DNA of 64,000 nucleotides from Cichorium intybus (Eukaryota; Streptophyta; Magnoliopsida; Asterales; Asteraceae), in assembly GCA_023525715.1 (NCBI GenBank), contig CM042012.1:61091205-61155204 (forward strand). Reading direction: 5' to 3'. Both the position numbers and the translations under genes were made by a program. Positions 33,231 to 45,557 of the stretch are shown piece after piece; position 1 is the first letter of the stretch; every line of letters starts with the position of its first letter. The notes below the pieces were generated by a model. The model was not told the DNA's origin and searched no databases. It saw nothing but the letters and a program-made list of their open reading frames with translations.

Positions 33231-34281
33231 AGTCCATGTACACATGGGCTGCTGGGTAAGAATGCTGGTGGGCTGCCCAACGAGGTAGGCCTGATGCAAA
33301 AATGATGGGCCAGCAGGTGATGTGACTTGATTGTGGAAAGGCGGGCTTGTAGGAGTCGCAGCAATGGGCTGTCGCTGGGAAGCTGCAGCCGGAAATGGAC
33401 CAGGAGCGAGCGGAGGTTGGGCCGGCCAAGGAGCCTAGTAGCTGTTAGGCTCAGCAGAATTCGGTGGAGGCAGGAGACCATTTCCAGGCGCTGAAACTAT
33501 TGACGAGGGGAAAACGAGGGCCAAGTTTGCCATGTATAATTCCATGGTGGTGAGAAGTATTAGGTCGGTAAGACATCTGACCACTATGACCACCGTTCCC
33601 TCCGGTAACTCCCGTACGGCCTCCATCACAGCTGTTTTGGCCGCCGCGTCCGTTCTCACCGCGGGTCTTCCTCCACGGTTGGAGTAGCCTCGCTGATTCG
33701 GGTTCACATGATCAACAATGAGAATAGTAGGAGAAGAGGCATGGTTAACGTGAGTACCTTGAACAATGCGGGTTTGAAGTTGATTCATGTGTTGTTTCTT
33801 AAGAAAAAGCTTGGATCGGTTTCTAAAAATGTTGGCAGAAGAGAGCAATGTCAAATGAGACTCGCTATATACTCGAACTTCGAGGATAGGCCGTTGATAG
33901 TATACATGACCATGTTTTTTTCGGGAGCTGCTACATCAATGTTGTCAAAAGATCCGCCATGGTCTTGATTCGTGTGCAATACTTGATAATCGTGGAGTCG
34001 CCAATAGTGATGTTGCGTAATTCATTGGCGAGCTCGATAGCCTTTGCATCTTTGTTATCGCGAAACAACCTTTCCAATCCGACCCAATCATCGCGAGCAG
34101 TAGCATGTTTCTTGATAATCATTTGAAGCAGGGATTGGGACATTGTTCCATACAACCACATTTTGACAATAAAATCAATGCGGTTCCACTCGGCTAATTC
34201 AGCGGGAGGCCGAACCGTGGGTTCTTCAAGGTGATCCGACACGCTAAACCCAATGCAGTGGTTTCGAACAGCTCGCATCAA
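33231..34281 (-). pseudogene. Copia Gag remnant
   Basis: Minus-strand 34281-33931 reads a copia Gag N-terminal domain (WNRIDFIVKMWLYGTMSQSL; WVGLERLFRDNKDAKAIELA), a UBN2-type pattern. After a frameshift comes a linker, then a Gly/Arg and Pro-rich C-terminal region (33854-33231) with many Pro, Gln and Ala codons. No intact zinc knuckle seen. Lies just downstream of the LTR at 34676-34805 with a PBS-like GCTCTGGTACCA between. Confidence 0.75.
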
Positions 34282-34675
34282 GAGTCATAATTTAGTTTTT
34301 CAAGATCCAAAAGAATATGGATATATACACGAATGTTCGTTATATACCGTACAATTTTTCAGATTTATTGTCTTCAGCCATTGAAACTCGAGATACGATA
34401 AGATCTTCAAACTAAAAAAACAGCTATTAAATCAAGAAAGCCGGATCAAGAGAGGGAGTCCTTCAGCGATAATCAAAAAACACGAGAATCAGGAGGAGGC
34501 AGCGGGAAGCAGTAGAAGATCGGTGGCGGACAGAGGCGAGAGACACGACCAGGCAGGCGGCAGATCGAGCTTTAGGGATTCTGGTAGGCAAGAAAACAGC
34601 CGGGAGAGAGGGAGAGGATAGGAACGTAGGTTTAGGAGAGAAGAGAGATATCAGGATGCTCATGCTCTGGTACCA

Positions 34676-34805
34676 TGTTAGTTTTTAGGATAAATCTCAT
34701 ATGATTTCATTAGTCAGAGATACGTATATAATACATTGTTACATGGGTATGGGCTGTATGCACTACAGGCCGGTTACAACATAATACAAGTATAAGGCCC
34801 TAACA
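34676..34805 (-). repeat. Short copia LTR (130 bp)
   Basis: TGTTAGTTTTTAGG...GGCCCTAACA with inverted termini. The bases before it (GCTCTGGTACCA) are the complement of a slightly changed initiator-Met PBS, so this is the 5' LTR of the minus-strand element whose gag and integrase remnants lie at 32765-34281. The partner LTR is not seen. Confidence 0.7.
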
Positions 34806-37726
34806 AAGACATTCCGAGAACTACATGTATACACTAACAACAAGAACGAAGCGTCGCCCACTTCTTCCAAGTTAAAAGAAACCGACACTCAAGGCGTGTC
34901 GCCGAACGATTGTTTTTATTAAGGCTTTTTCCTAAATGCTAGAAGCTACAAGCTCTAAAACACTCACAAAAACTCCATGCCAAACACACCCTATGTATAA
35001 GAAACATGTTTGTTCTAAACATATATTAAGGGGATAGCTAAAAAGACACCCTTTTTTTACCAATTAGACACCTTAATCATTACTTTTAACTAGGTCAACT
35101 GTTTTTTATTTGTTGGAATTACAATGTTTTCCGGAAAAAACTGATATAATTGATTAAGAATGTTTGACTTTTATTTATAGATTTATATTGGGTGTCTATT
35201 TAGTATAGAAATATATATAACTAGACGAATGCCCGCGCGTTGCGCAGGAAGAAACTTGTATAGTTAGAATTAGAATATAGATATATACATGTTATTTTAC
35301 ATAATTTTTAAATAGTCTATATAAAAATATCATTATTATCTTCAATTATATGATAATAGATACACGTATCTAAATTTTGGAAAGCAAAAAGTTATAATAA
35401 TTATAGTAAATGAATACAATTCATCAAATAAAATTAAAATTAATATGGATCAACTTAAATAGTTATCTCAAATCACACAATTTTAATAGCATCTACATAT
35501 AGGTTGCGCATGTATATATATTTTTTGTATAATTTCGATATACTTTTACATTTATCTATTTCTAAATTGAATTAAAAACTATTTATTTGGTCATGTTTCA
35601 ATTTCAAGTATTTAATTTAAATTAACAGTATGTTTTCTGGTTTTAGTATTTATTTTTTCTTATAATTATGATTTTATTTGAAGTTTGTTTAAAAAAATAT
35701 TTAAAACTATATCAAATATTTAGTAATCTATAACGATTACTTCTATAAAATTCATATGCTTTATTATATTTATTTTTTCTAAATAGTCTCATTGGTTATC
35801 AATATTATACAAATATACTACCTCTTAATAATGAAAAGTTTGCTTGAAATACTAAAGATTTTAAATACTAAAAAATTAAAAATCAATTTTAAATAATATG
35901 TCCAAATTGGTTCATGTTCAATATTATAATTTTTTATAAAATATACAACAAAGAGAAATATAAAATTAATAAGTAATTATAAATCATTAAAAAGTATATT
36001 TTACATATTATAGAAATACAAATTTCTAAATAGATGAAATCTACAAATTTGAACGATAATTGGGTGATAGTGTAAATATTTCTTCATAGTTTAGCAAAGG
36101 CTTTAATTGTCACTCAAATATCTTGAAAAATACACTTTTAATGGCGATAATTTAGTGTTGCGTGATTTGCTATATAGTAAAAACCACACGGTACCACATA
36201 TGCGATTTCGGATTTTGAAAAGTTCGAATTGCATTATGTGGGCGGTGCATGCGGTTTTATGCGGTTTTAGACTTTCGAATTTATTTTATTGAACTTTAAT
36301 TATTTGGAAATGTTTCCAATAATAAAAAGTTATTAATGATTTATATAGTTTCTTTTAATTTGAGAGACACCTTTATTTATAGAATGAAAAAGGTTTTTAC
36401 ATTGGTTTATCGTAACTATGTGGGATCAAACTTTCATTCATAATATTTTACTTTTTGTTATTTTCTTATCCCACATCGTTTAAGAAACGCAACTAATGGT
36501 GAATCAAACATCTATAAATAAAGATATTAACTCATTTCTTATCTCACATAGCTTAATAAACAAATTTCAAGGGAAAAAAACATATATAACTAAAGAGGCT
36601 AAAACCATTTCCTTCATATATTTGTTATTTTGTGTTCTTGATTGTAACTGACTTAGCATCGATTGCAACATTCCCTGAACAATTAGTTTTAGTTTTATGA
36701 TTGAATTTGTAATATTTGGATGGGTCGTAATATTTGGATGGGTACCTACCGGTGTCCACTTCTAGTTTTTTCTAAAATTGTTCAAATTAATGTGGTACAT
36801 GATAGAAATTCATCTTGATCTTTATTGATTGAATGGCTTTTATTATAAGATTTATACAAATACAAATGATTGACTGACTTTTAATTATGTTCAGACATTT
36901 ACTATTTGGTTTTTGAATAAATATAAATCATATTCAAACGAAAAAATGTTTACAACATTGTCACCACATGTTAAACTATGACACACGACGTATTATGAGC
37001 TTGCAACCCAATTGAGGTTTTAATAGATTTTAGGTCTATTTAATATTTCATCTTTTGTAGTTTCAATGCTTTTGAAAGCAAAAAAAATAGTAAAATTCAT
37101 TGAAACTTTGAGATAAAACATGTTTTGTGTGAAATTAACCATTGATTAACAATAGATTTTGAAAACCATGGTATGATCAAGATAAAAGGATAAGACAACC
37201 TAATGGATGGTATTATATAATGGAAAAATTAAAAGTTATATACATGTGTGAATCAATATACGACAAATTAAAAAAAAACTAAAAATTAATATGACAAAAG
37301 ATAGATAATTTATCCTGAAACATATAGTTTCAATGACATTTCTTATAAGAAATATATAGATATAGATACATATATGTATATTTTTTGTTATATAGATAAT
37401 GGTTTGATTTAATTTATTTGAACAATGCTCAAACATTTTCTCTTGAAATTTTTTATGTACATATATCATGGTGAATAAAAAGAAGTCAACATCCTTGTCA
37501 GTTTTTTATTACGACATACTATGAACTTCCAACTTAATTGAGTTTTTAAAAGTTTTAAGTAATTTTAATTTCACTTTTAAGTCTCAACACTTCTACAAAT
37601 TGAAACCAAATAATATAATCCTTTAAAACTTTGAGATAAAAACATGTTTGAATGATAAAAAGACCACTAAACAATGATAGACTTGAAAGTCATATTATGA
37701 TGAAGATTGATGCATAATGAAAGCAA
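34806..37726. other. AT-rich intergenic DNA
   Basis: No gene recognised. Apart from a Helitron-like terminus at 35221, the stretch is low-complexity AT-rich sequence with short tandem-like motifs. Confidence 0.55.
35221..35254 (-). mobile_element. Probable Helitron 3' terminus, minus strand
   Basis: The minus strand reads a 7-bp stem CCTGCGC-AAC-GCGCGGG, seven spacer bases, then CTAG followed by T. This is the hairpin plus CTRR|T rule for Helitron 3' ends. The element would extend rightwards from 35221; I could not place its TC start. Confidence 0.45.
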
Positions 37727-38090
37727 ATAAGTGGTATTATATAAGTGAAAGATGAATGATCATATTTGTGTGTCAAGCAATGCGGGACAAAGAAAAAAGT
37801 TCAAATTAACTAATGTATTTAAATAATATATATTAGGTTGGAAGTTGAAAAGTTGGGGGTTTCAAATGCATGTGGTGTAAGGGAAAATGCTTCCTTTATA
37901 AGATATAAATAAGTGGTATTATATAAGTGAAAGATGAATGATCATATTTGTGTGTCAAGTAATGTGGGACAAAGAAAAAAGTTCAAATTAACTAATGTAT
38001 TTAAATAATATATATTAGGTTGGAAGTTGAAAAGTTGGGGGTTTCAAATGCATGTGGTGTAAGGGAAAATGCTTCCTTTATAAGATATAA
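37727..38090. repeat. 182-bp tandem duplication
   Basis: Two adjacent copies, 37727-37908 and 37909-38090, differing by only about two bases. AT-rich, non-coding. Near-identity implies a recent duplication. Confidence 0.92.
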
Positions 38091-38246
38091 GATTCTTGAT
38101 TTAAATAATTGGAGAACAAATAGCCATCTAGGTTCCTGGAAAGCATGAACTAAAGAAAAAATTATGAGTCAAAGTCATAGGCGTCATGAATGCAGCGACT
38201 TTTGCCCTACTCCTTGCACGTCAATAATCATTACGTAAAGCCTATT

Positions 38247-38769
38247 TGTTGGGTGTTGAAATATGAGAATAGATGAGCAGATATAGATATTGAATCAATT
38301 ACACAATCAATCACACAATGATAATGCAACTAAGTTAATTGAACAATGAGATATGAATAACATGTGCCGAATGATTTGATTAGAACTTGGTTTTACAATT
38401 GGGTTTTCTATGTTGAAGATATACGATTCTCGTAAGTTAATCTCGTAATCTCTCACACTCGACACGGTATGGTATCACTGATATTTATACTGAATCAGAG
38501 ATACCAATAGTACACCTATTACAGAGAATATCCTATCAGTGTACTAGCCAATAGGATACAAGATTCATGCAACACGTATTGTACTATACGCGTGCATACA
38601 AAAGACAAAATGACAGACTGTCAAGTCTTCGGGTCCTCTATGCATTGCACTTCGGAGTCTTTAGACTTCGGTGTCTTCTCCTGTTTATTCACTTCGGGGT
38701 TCACTTCGGGGTTTTCTTCATGGGTTGGACTTCGGATATGTCAACACTTCATCACAAAATTTCTCAACA
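38247..38769 (-). repeat. 3' LTR of the 38-46 kb element
   Basis: TGTTGGGTGTTG...TTTCTCAACA. Differs from 45558-46080 at two positions (TTTT/TATT near 38405 and CGGT/CGAT near 38466). Rich in CTTCGG motifs in its right third. Confidence 0.95.
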
Positions 38770-38782
38770 ATCTCCCCCTTTG
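38770..38782 (-). promoter_or_regulatory. Polypurine tract of the 38-46 kb element
   Basis: Minus strand AAAGGGGGAGAT abuts the 3' LTR. Confidence 0.85.
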
Positions 38783-38801
38783 TGTGAAGTGTATCCGAAG
38801 T

Positions 38802-41800
38802 CTATACGTGAAAGTTTCTTTTGTAAGCTCGCTTCAGAGTCTTTCTCACAGCAAGATACCAGTTCATATGGTCAATGAACTTCTTCTTCTTCTTAGTTGA
38901 ATTTGCATGGCAGGCATTCACGTGAGAAATCATTCCTGAAATGAAGGAGGAGGGATGGAGGCCTATGTAGTCAATATCAAAGAACTTGATTGTGACTTCG
39001 GTTTCATTTCGAAGTCCTTTGAAAACTACGCCATAAGGTTCGTCTAAGATCTCTCCATTTTTGAATCTAGCAATATTCCGAACTACAACAGAAGGAGTAT
39101 TCAAGGGATGTCTGTAGTAGGAACATAGCTCCAGGTCATGCTTTGCAAAACGGTGAAGATAATTGTTGAGGAAGCCCAAAAGGTGATTTTTGATAGCAAA
39201 GGTAGACATTTCAGCATGAGCAGGACCGCCGGTTCGCAGAAGATCAAGAATCTGGATGAAGTCCATAGGATTCATGATGGGAAAGTCTGCTATAGAAAAC
39301 CTGGATTCAACTTCGTCTGCCCCCCTAAGCACAAGAAAATCATAATTTCTGAAGCCCATATAATTTTCAGCTTCTTTTATTGAAATGATTTTCTTGATCT
39401 TGTTTAGGCTCCAAACATAGTTTTGCCTTTGAATGTATTTGGCATGAAAGTTTATTTTATTCGTCCAAAAACTTGCTTTCTGATCCTCTGGCACCGAAGT
39501 AACGAATTGAAGGAAAGCAAAAGTCTTCGGATTGAATGAAATATCAAGCTGGATGTCTTCGGAGTCAAAGATTACAAAACTCCGAAGAGGAAGTCTATTA
39601 AGTACATTTGGATTTTGAAATCCAAACAGCTTGATTGATTCAACAGTCCATTCACCATCATTTCGAGCAAATTCATTTATTTTGATCATCAATTCGAAGT
39701 CTGCTCTTCTGGCCTTGTATATCTCTTCCATGTGTGGGGCAATGATGTTTTCTAGTGATCGGTCTGTTGAACTTCCAGCACCAGCCGATCCACTAGCACC
39801 CATGCCAGTGGTTGTTATAGTTGAGGTTGTAGGACCTGCAGTGGCTGCGGGGATCTGTCTAGGCATACCCTGTGGCCTAGACAATCTGTCAGAGAAATTT
39901 ATCAGAGGCTGAAGTGCAACTCTCAGTTTTGTAATCAAATCTTGAGTGAGAGCTGCATTTGTTCGTTGTAATTCCTCTGTAAATTTTGTGACATCCGAAG
40001 AGGTTTGGGCGGCAGTGAGCTCGTCAATTTTTGCTATGGCCTCATCAAGCTGTTTTTCAAGCTTGGTACTTTGCTGGATTTCACTCCGAAGTCCTTGCAA
40101 GGTTTTCATGACTTCGGAGTTTGTTTTATCGGTTTTCTCAATGAAAGCATCAACCTTCTTGTTGATGGAGGTAACAGCTGATTCCAGCTTCTTTTCGAAG
40201 GAAGATTGGATATTATTTTGTTCATCCAAGAGCTTCTTCTCAAGACTATTGACAGACTCCTCTATTCCTTTGGATAGAGTGAACTCCAAAGACTCTATCT
40301 CATCGGAGATATCACCAATGGTCGACTTTGTGGGGTCGAATCCTGTTTGAGCTTGAATGAGCGTGTCAAGCTTGGAATTGAGGACTTTGTACTGTTTCAT
40401 TAGTACAAACCCTTCATCTGGTAGGTCTTCTTCTGATGCTCCTTCAACATTCAACGGAGCCACGTGAAAAGCTTCGAAGAGTGCTGCTGAAGTGGGGTTT
40501 TGTCTTGGTGGTGAAATGGGTAATTCAAATTCAGGTAATGAAAAATCAATACCAGAGATGGGTACTTCAGAAGTTGGAGGAGCAGTTGTTGGTGGAGGTG
40601 GAGGAGGAATTGTATGTGGAGGTGTTTCAGGTCTGGTTGTTTTTGGTGGTGAAGTAGGGACAGTTGTTCGTGGTGGTGTAGGTGGTTTAGTTGTTCTAGG
40701 TGGTGATGTAGGAGAAGAAGGTTGATCATCAGGCATTTCTTCTTCTTGTTCTTCTTCATGGACTGTGGATGGAGTCCTTTCTGAGTCCGAAGACTCATCC
40801 ACAACCATGATCTTTCTTTGCCTCTTCGGCTGTTTCCTTTTCGGTGTGGTTTTCACCGAAGTTTTTCTTTTCTTCTCTTCCTTTTTGGGACCACTGGGTC
40901 CACCCGCCATTTTCCTCTTCCCTTTTCCTTTAGGGATTTCTTTCACAGATGTCTCCTTGCTCAGATCACGTGTGGGATAGGGAATCACCAAGGTGTTGCG
41001 GTAAGAGCTTACTTCAACACATTACAAGGGAACCTTGGAGAGCATGGTAATAGGAATTTGCGCACAGTAGACTGCGGGTTCATCGTCCAATGGCGATACG
41101 GTGATTGGAGTGTACCTCATTTCGGGAAGAGAGACGTCTGCCACATATCCAGTCTTTTGATAATGGGCATGAACAACAATTGCCCAGAACCTCGCATTTG
41201 AAATTTCAGTCCCTTTCAGACTATGATTGATGTGTGAACAGAAGTCAGCCCACAGAATAGAGGCGTAATCGACCTTGACATCATAGTAGATTCCGAAGAG
41301 CATGCTCTGAAACGCCACACTTGCAGAATCTAATCCTGAAGTTCTTCTAGACAAACATCTGAGGAAAATACTAAAGAAGTATCTCCACAGATCGGGCAAT
41401 TGGTTCTTCTTAAACAAGCTGATCTTCTCGAGTCGGGGAAAGTAACCCATTTCATTGAACATATCGACTAGTTGTTCAGCAGAAGGAGTCACAATCTCCT
41501 TAGGATCGTAGATAGGAAAATGAAGAGCGTCAGCAAATTTTTCTTTGGTCAGTTGCACTTTCTTAGTTTTTCCATTTGTATCTATGGTTTCGAAGAACAC
41601 AGCTTTTACATGGTTGTTCGTGTCGAACAGGGCATTCGAGGTGTAATGCGCCCTGTGAACAAGTGTTGCTGGAATCGATGGTGTGCAGGTTAGGGCATAG
41701 CCAAGAATCGATCTCTTCAGGCATTCAACAAGAGCATCGAAGGGCTTAGGGTAGAGTTGGAGGTTGGTGCGTAGTACTAGATTTGATGATTGGCTTTTAA

Positions 41801-41852
41801 GAACCGGTACTGAAATAGCTTCAGTGGTTTGAGATGATCCTTCAGCGGCCAT
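38802..41852 (-). pseudogene. Env-like / accessory ORF of ~1016 codons with one internal stop
   Basis: One frame runs from the ATG at 41852 to the stop at 38802, broken only by TAA at 41022-41024 (codon 277). Order: an N-terminal globular domain (codons about 1-276), a Lys/Arg-rich NLS-like stretch (about 300-350), acidic then Pro/Thr-rich repeats such as PPRTTKPPTPPRTT (about 380-440), a long coiled coil (about 490-640), a Gly/Ser/Thr linker and a C-terminal globular part. Pro-rich plus coiled-coil layout is reported for Sirevirus env-like proteins. I recall similar unknown proteins from Asteraceae genomes but no function is established. No signal peptide or clear transmembrane segment is visible, which argues against a true envelope protein. 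Confidence 0.65.
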
Positions 41853-44018
41853 TGATGGTCAGATGGAGAAGATGAAGAAGATGAGAAGTTTGTGAATTTC
41901 TTTGAGAGTTATTTTGCAAGGAGAGATGAGCTTTGTGTTCGCGTAAAGAATGTAATGGACCAGGTGAGAAGTTTATATAGTATTTGTGGTCCCTAGGTCA
42001 TTAAATGCATGTTTGAAGTGGTCCAGTAGAAACAGGACACCTCAGCAGTTGCTCGTCCCACTTTCTCTGCAAAAAGGAGAAATATACGGCTGTCAGTTAT
42101 AATGATTCAAAATTTGAACCGTTACCTTTTTGATACGTCATTATGATTAATGTTTTTCATTTAATTCTTATTAACAGCTGTACGCAAACAGTTAAGACTC
42201 AGGGAATGTTTGTCTCTGTTGTTTATCATAAATGTGGAAATCATTTGAACATTTAATTGACTTCGCAGTTATGAAAATTATGACCGTTGAGGTTACGCTT
42301 CGGAGCATAGAGTTCATCACTTCGGTGATTTTACTATTGACTCCGAAGAGTATTCTGTCACTTCGGTGATTGACAAAAGATTGCAAAGTGTTCATCAATG
42401 CACCGAAGTCCACGTGTTTTTCTCTTTGTTTTTCTATACGTTTTTTATTTTACTTTTGACTGATGCAATATGTCGTTTAACCTTAGCTTTCATGAATATT
42501 ATGAAAATATGATTTAATGAATAAGTTCAGAATCATTCGAGTCATGTTGGAAGTCCATTTTTCATTTAGAAGTTTGTTTGATTCAATATCGATCATGAGT
42601 GTATAAGTCTAATCACCCCATCACTAACTTGATTTCGCATTTGGAAACGTGTTTTGAGTTGTGTTTATGTGCTTCAAAATTTTCAAATATAATAAAGATA
42701 ACATCCTTTGCATTTGAAATTTAAAGAAGTTTTCATTAGTGATTTGAACATCAGAAGTGTTTATGAAGTTGAATTTGATTGTTTTGAAGGTTCATTTGAA
42801 AATTTTATTCCTTTTCATCGGTTGAAGTGTTTGGATACTTAGCTCAGATGACAAGCCTTTGAACTTCGTACACCACTCCAACTTTGTCATTTAAGACAGA
42901 TTACTTGAAATGTTCATATTCTTCTACAAAGTACTCGACTATGTTATAGGAGCTCCTTGTATTGTTATTTAAAACAGAAGAATAAGCCTTTGAATGCTCA
43001 TTTTTCTTTTGCATTCCTTTGGTTATCTTTCGATTTTTGTTTGTCTTTGTTTCTTTTGACAATTGTTTTCTGTTTTTCTTTCTTGTTTTCTATTTTGATT
43101 TTTGCTTTTGTTTTCTGTTATGAATTTCCTTATCCGAAGATATAGAACATCACCATTTGGTTTCTTTCTTTGGTGCCTTTTGTTTTTGTTTCAAACAATC
43201 CTTGTGAGTGAAAATCTTCATATAGTTCAATTTTGTATCATTTAATGAAAAGAGATGTAAATTTACTTATCAAACAATGTTGGTTCTATTTTTGAGGAAA
43301 ACTTCGGAGCACTTGAATTATCCTGTGTAGTTTTGAGGCTACATGATCAGTTCAAAGTTGAAGCTAGTCAAGTATCGAAGGGTGGTTAGAAATAGACAAT
43401 ATGTTAAGATTATTGAAATCAAATACAGCTTCAAATTGTAAAATGGCATTGTCCTCACTTCGAAGTCTGTTTACTTACCGATGTTTCAAGTCGATTCCCA
43501 AATACCTTTTAGTGCAATATGGTATGATTTTCAGAATCTAAAATCAAAGTTTTGTCCTTTAATTGGTTAATTCATGAAAGAAAAGTTAGTCATTATGCAT
43601 CAGAATTTACCTTTTGTTTGGTATGAATTTTCTTGTTTTTGAATTTCCTTTGACTTAAACAAATCTTAATATTTATCCTTAAAGGATGAAGTCAACATTT
43701 GTTCAAATAGTTTTCAAATTTGAAGATTTTATTCTGAAGAAAAGTTTGTTCCGCAGACCTCCGAAGTGATATTTTACTTCGGAGCGCTGCGGTGTAGTTC
43801 CAAGTGTTTTTGCTTGATTTTCTCCGATGAGCTCCGAAGTCAAAATTGAGTTCGGGGGTCTGCGGAGAATTGTGTTTTTGTAATTTTTGAATTCCAGGTG
43901 TTTTTGCTTGTTTTTTTTCTCCGATGAGCTCCGAAGTCAAAATTGACTTCGGGGGTCTGCGGAGATTATTCTTTTTATAAATTTTGTGAACAAAGTAAGA
44001 GTGAACAAATCTGGAATT
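41853..44018 (-). other. Non-coding region where pol would be expected
   Basis: 2.2 kb without pol motifs in any frame. It is AT-rich, with scattered CTTCGG/CCGAAG motifs and a two-copy ~94-bp repeat at 43799-43965. Pol has been deleted or replaced. Confidence 0.7.
43799..43965. repeat. Two ~94-bp repeats rich in CCGAAG
   Basis: Units at about 43799-43868 and 43892-43965 share GTGTTTTTGCTTG, TCTCCGATGAGCTCCGAAGT and TTCGGGGGTCTGCGGAGA-type blocks. Confidence 0.75.
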
Positions 44019-45398
44019 TTATTGAAGAGTTGATCCATCTATCATTCCAAGTCCCCGAACGATTCTTGTGAATTCTTCTTCATTTAACTTCTCCGAAGTG
44101 TCTTGTAGAAAGCTCTTATCGACATCATAGGCCATGAAAGCACTATGAGATGGCTTTCTCACTTCGTCATCATCTGAATCCGAAGACCAAACTTGATAGG
44201 ATCCTTGTCGTTCATCAGCAGCCATTAATGCTAGGTCTTTGGTCCTTACTCTAGCTTCCTCCATTTTTCTTGCGTAGTAGGCTTCATCCTTCACTTGTGG
44301 TTTCTTTTCATTTTGCTTTCGAAGCATGCAGTCTTTTGCGAAATGATTCTTGCCATGACAATAATTACAATCATAGCCAGAATCTCCTGAGATTTTCTTC
44401 TCTTTGGACTTTTCTTTGGATGACTCCGAAGCCGATTTTTCAGATGGCTTCGGGGTTGACAGTTTCAAGTTATCTTCCTTTGAAGTGAGTATTTCAGGTT
44501 TGGGCTTAGAGTTGAAGTTTGATTTGTTAAAGTTTTTCACAAATGGTTTTCCAGAGTTATTTTTGAAGAATGGATTCTTGAATCTTCGATTGTTGGCGGC
44601 ATAGAGAGCAACAGTGTCTCCATTATCATCTACCATGTAGGCAGCAACATCTTCATCACTTGATTCATCTTCTTCTTTTGACATGAGAGCTAGTGGTCCA
44701 GAACTAGCCATTTCACTCCTTCGACCTACCACATCGGGTTCATGTGATTTTAATAGATTGTATAGAGCAGCCAGCTTGTATTTCTCAATATTCTCATAGG
44801 ATTTGACCATAAGCATGATTGGTCTCCATTCCTTACGAAGACTGTAGAGAAATTTGATATTTATCTCTTGTTGGCTTCTTGTTTCCCCATACTTATCGAG
44901 TGTGTAAATCATGTTGCTCAAACGTTCATAACAGGCTTCTAAGGACTCATTTTCTTCTTGCTTAAAGTTCCCGAAGTCTGCAAGGATTTCTTGAACTTTG
45001 CTGGTATGAAGAATTTTGTCTCCTCCGAAACGAAGTTCGAGATTATCCCACATCTCTTTAGCAGATTTTGCATCGGCAATGTGGTGACTGACGTCGGGAC
45101 CTAAGCCACTTCTTAGTTCGCGCATGGCTCTCTCGTCGTTTTCAAGCTTTTTCATATCTGCAGCATTAAGAACAACAGCTTCTTCACCGTCAGGAACAAC
45201 GAATCGACCGGCAATGTCTGTGTAGGGACCATCAGTCACAGACCTCCATAGATCTTTGTCCAGTCCTATAAGGTAATCCTTCATTCGACCAGCCCAGTAA
45301 TCATAGTAAGAAGTTACTAGAACAGGGGCCTTTGTTGCTGAACCGATGAGGTTGGCATAGTTAAGCATATTAGCATAAGTTGCTGTGGAATCAGTCAT
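44019..45398 (-). CDS. gag: Copia Gag, intact (38-46 kb element)
   Basis: The frame is open from 45524, but I choose the ATG at 45398: the first ATG lies about 20 bases from the PBS, whereas 45398 starts a conserved-looking N-terminus and leaves a normal leader. This gives 459 residues. Order: an N-terminal segment with YYDYWAGRMKDYLIGLD, a central UBN2-like core (KSAKEMWDNLELRFGG; YERLSNMIYTLDKYG; LRKEWRPIMLMVKSYEN), an acidic linker, then one CCHC zinc knuckle CNYCHGKNHFAKDC near residue 365, and an acidic tail. It assembles the cytoplasmic particle and binds RNA. Uninterrupted, unlike the second ORF, so selection or youth has preserved it. Confidence 0.88.
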   Translation of the reverse strand: MTDSTATYANMLNYANLIGSATKAPVLVTSYYDYWAGRMKDYLIGLDKDLWRSVTDGPYTDIAGRFVVPDGEEAVVLNAADMKKLENDERAMRELRSGLGPDVSHHIADAKSAKEMWDNLELRFGGDKILHTSKVQEILADFGNFKQEENESLEACYERLSNMIYTLDKYGETRSQQEINIKFLYSLRKEWRPIMLMVKSYENIEKYKLAALYNLLKSHEPDVVGRRSEMASSGPLALMSKEEDESSDEDVAAYMVDDNGDTVALYAANNRRFKNPFFKNNSGKPFVKNFNKSNFNSKPKPEILTSKEDNLKLSTPKPSEKSASESSKEKSKEKKISGDSGYDCNYCHGKNHFAKDCMLRKQNEKKPQVKDEAYYARKMEEARVRTKDLALMAADERQGSYQVWSSDSDDDEVRKPSHSAFMAYDVDKSFLQDTSEKLNEEEFTRIVRGLGMIDGSTLQ

Positions 45399-45543
45399 CT
45401 TGATGTATTTCAACGGGATCTTTTCAGTAAAACGGGTGGTAGAGTTTTGCAACAGATGCGGAAGACTAAATCTGAGAATCGATTCAGATTTAGAACTGAA
45501 GCAAACAAATTTGAACTCTATCAACAGGTTTTTAAGCTGACGT

Positions 45544-45555
45544 GCTCTGATACCA
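45544..45555 (-). promoter_or_regulatory. Primer binding site of the 38-46 kb element
   Basis: Minus strand TGGTATCAGAGC, exact initiator-Met PBS, two bases from the LTR. Confidence 0.92.
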
Positions 45556-45557
45556 CT

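Noticed and set aside
36735..36770. GGTACCTACCGGTGTCC...CTAGT as a Helitron end
   Set aside because: The possible stem is only four base pairs; too weak to call.
40436..40804. Other-frame ORFs across the Pro-rich part of the env-like ORF
   Set aside because: Shadows of low-complexity codons on the true minus frame.
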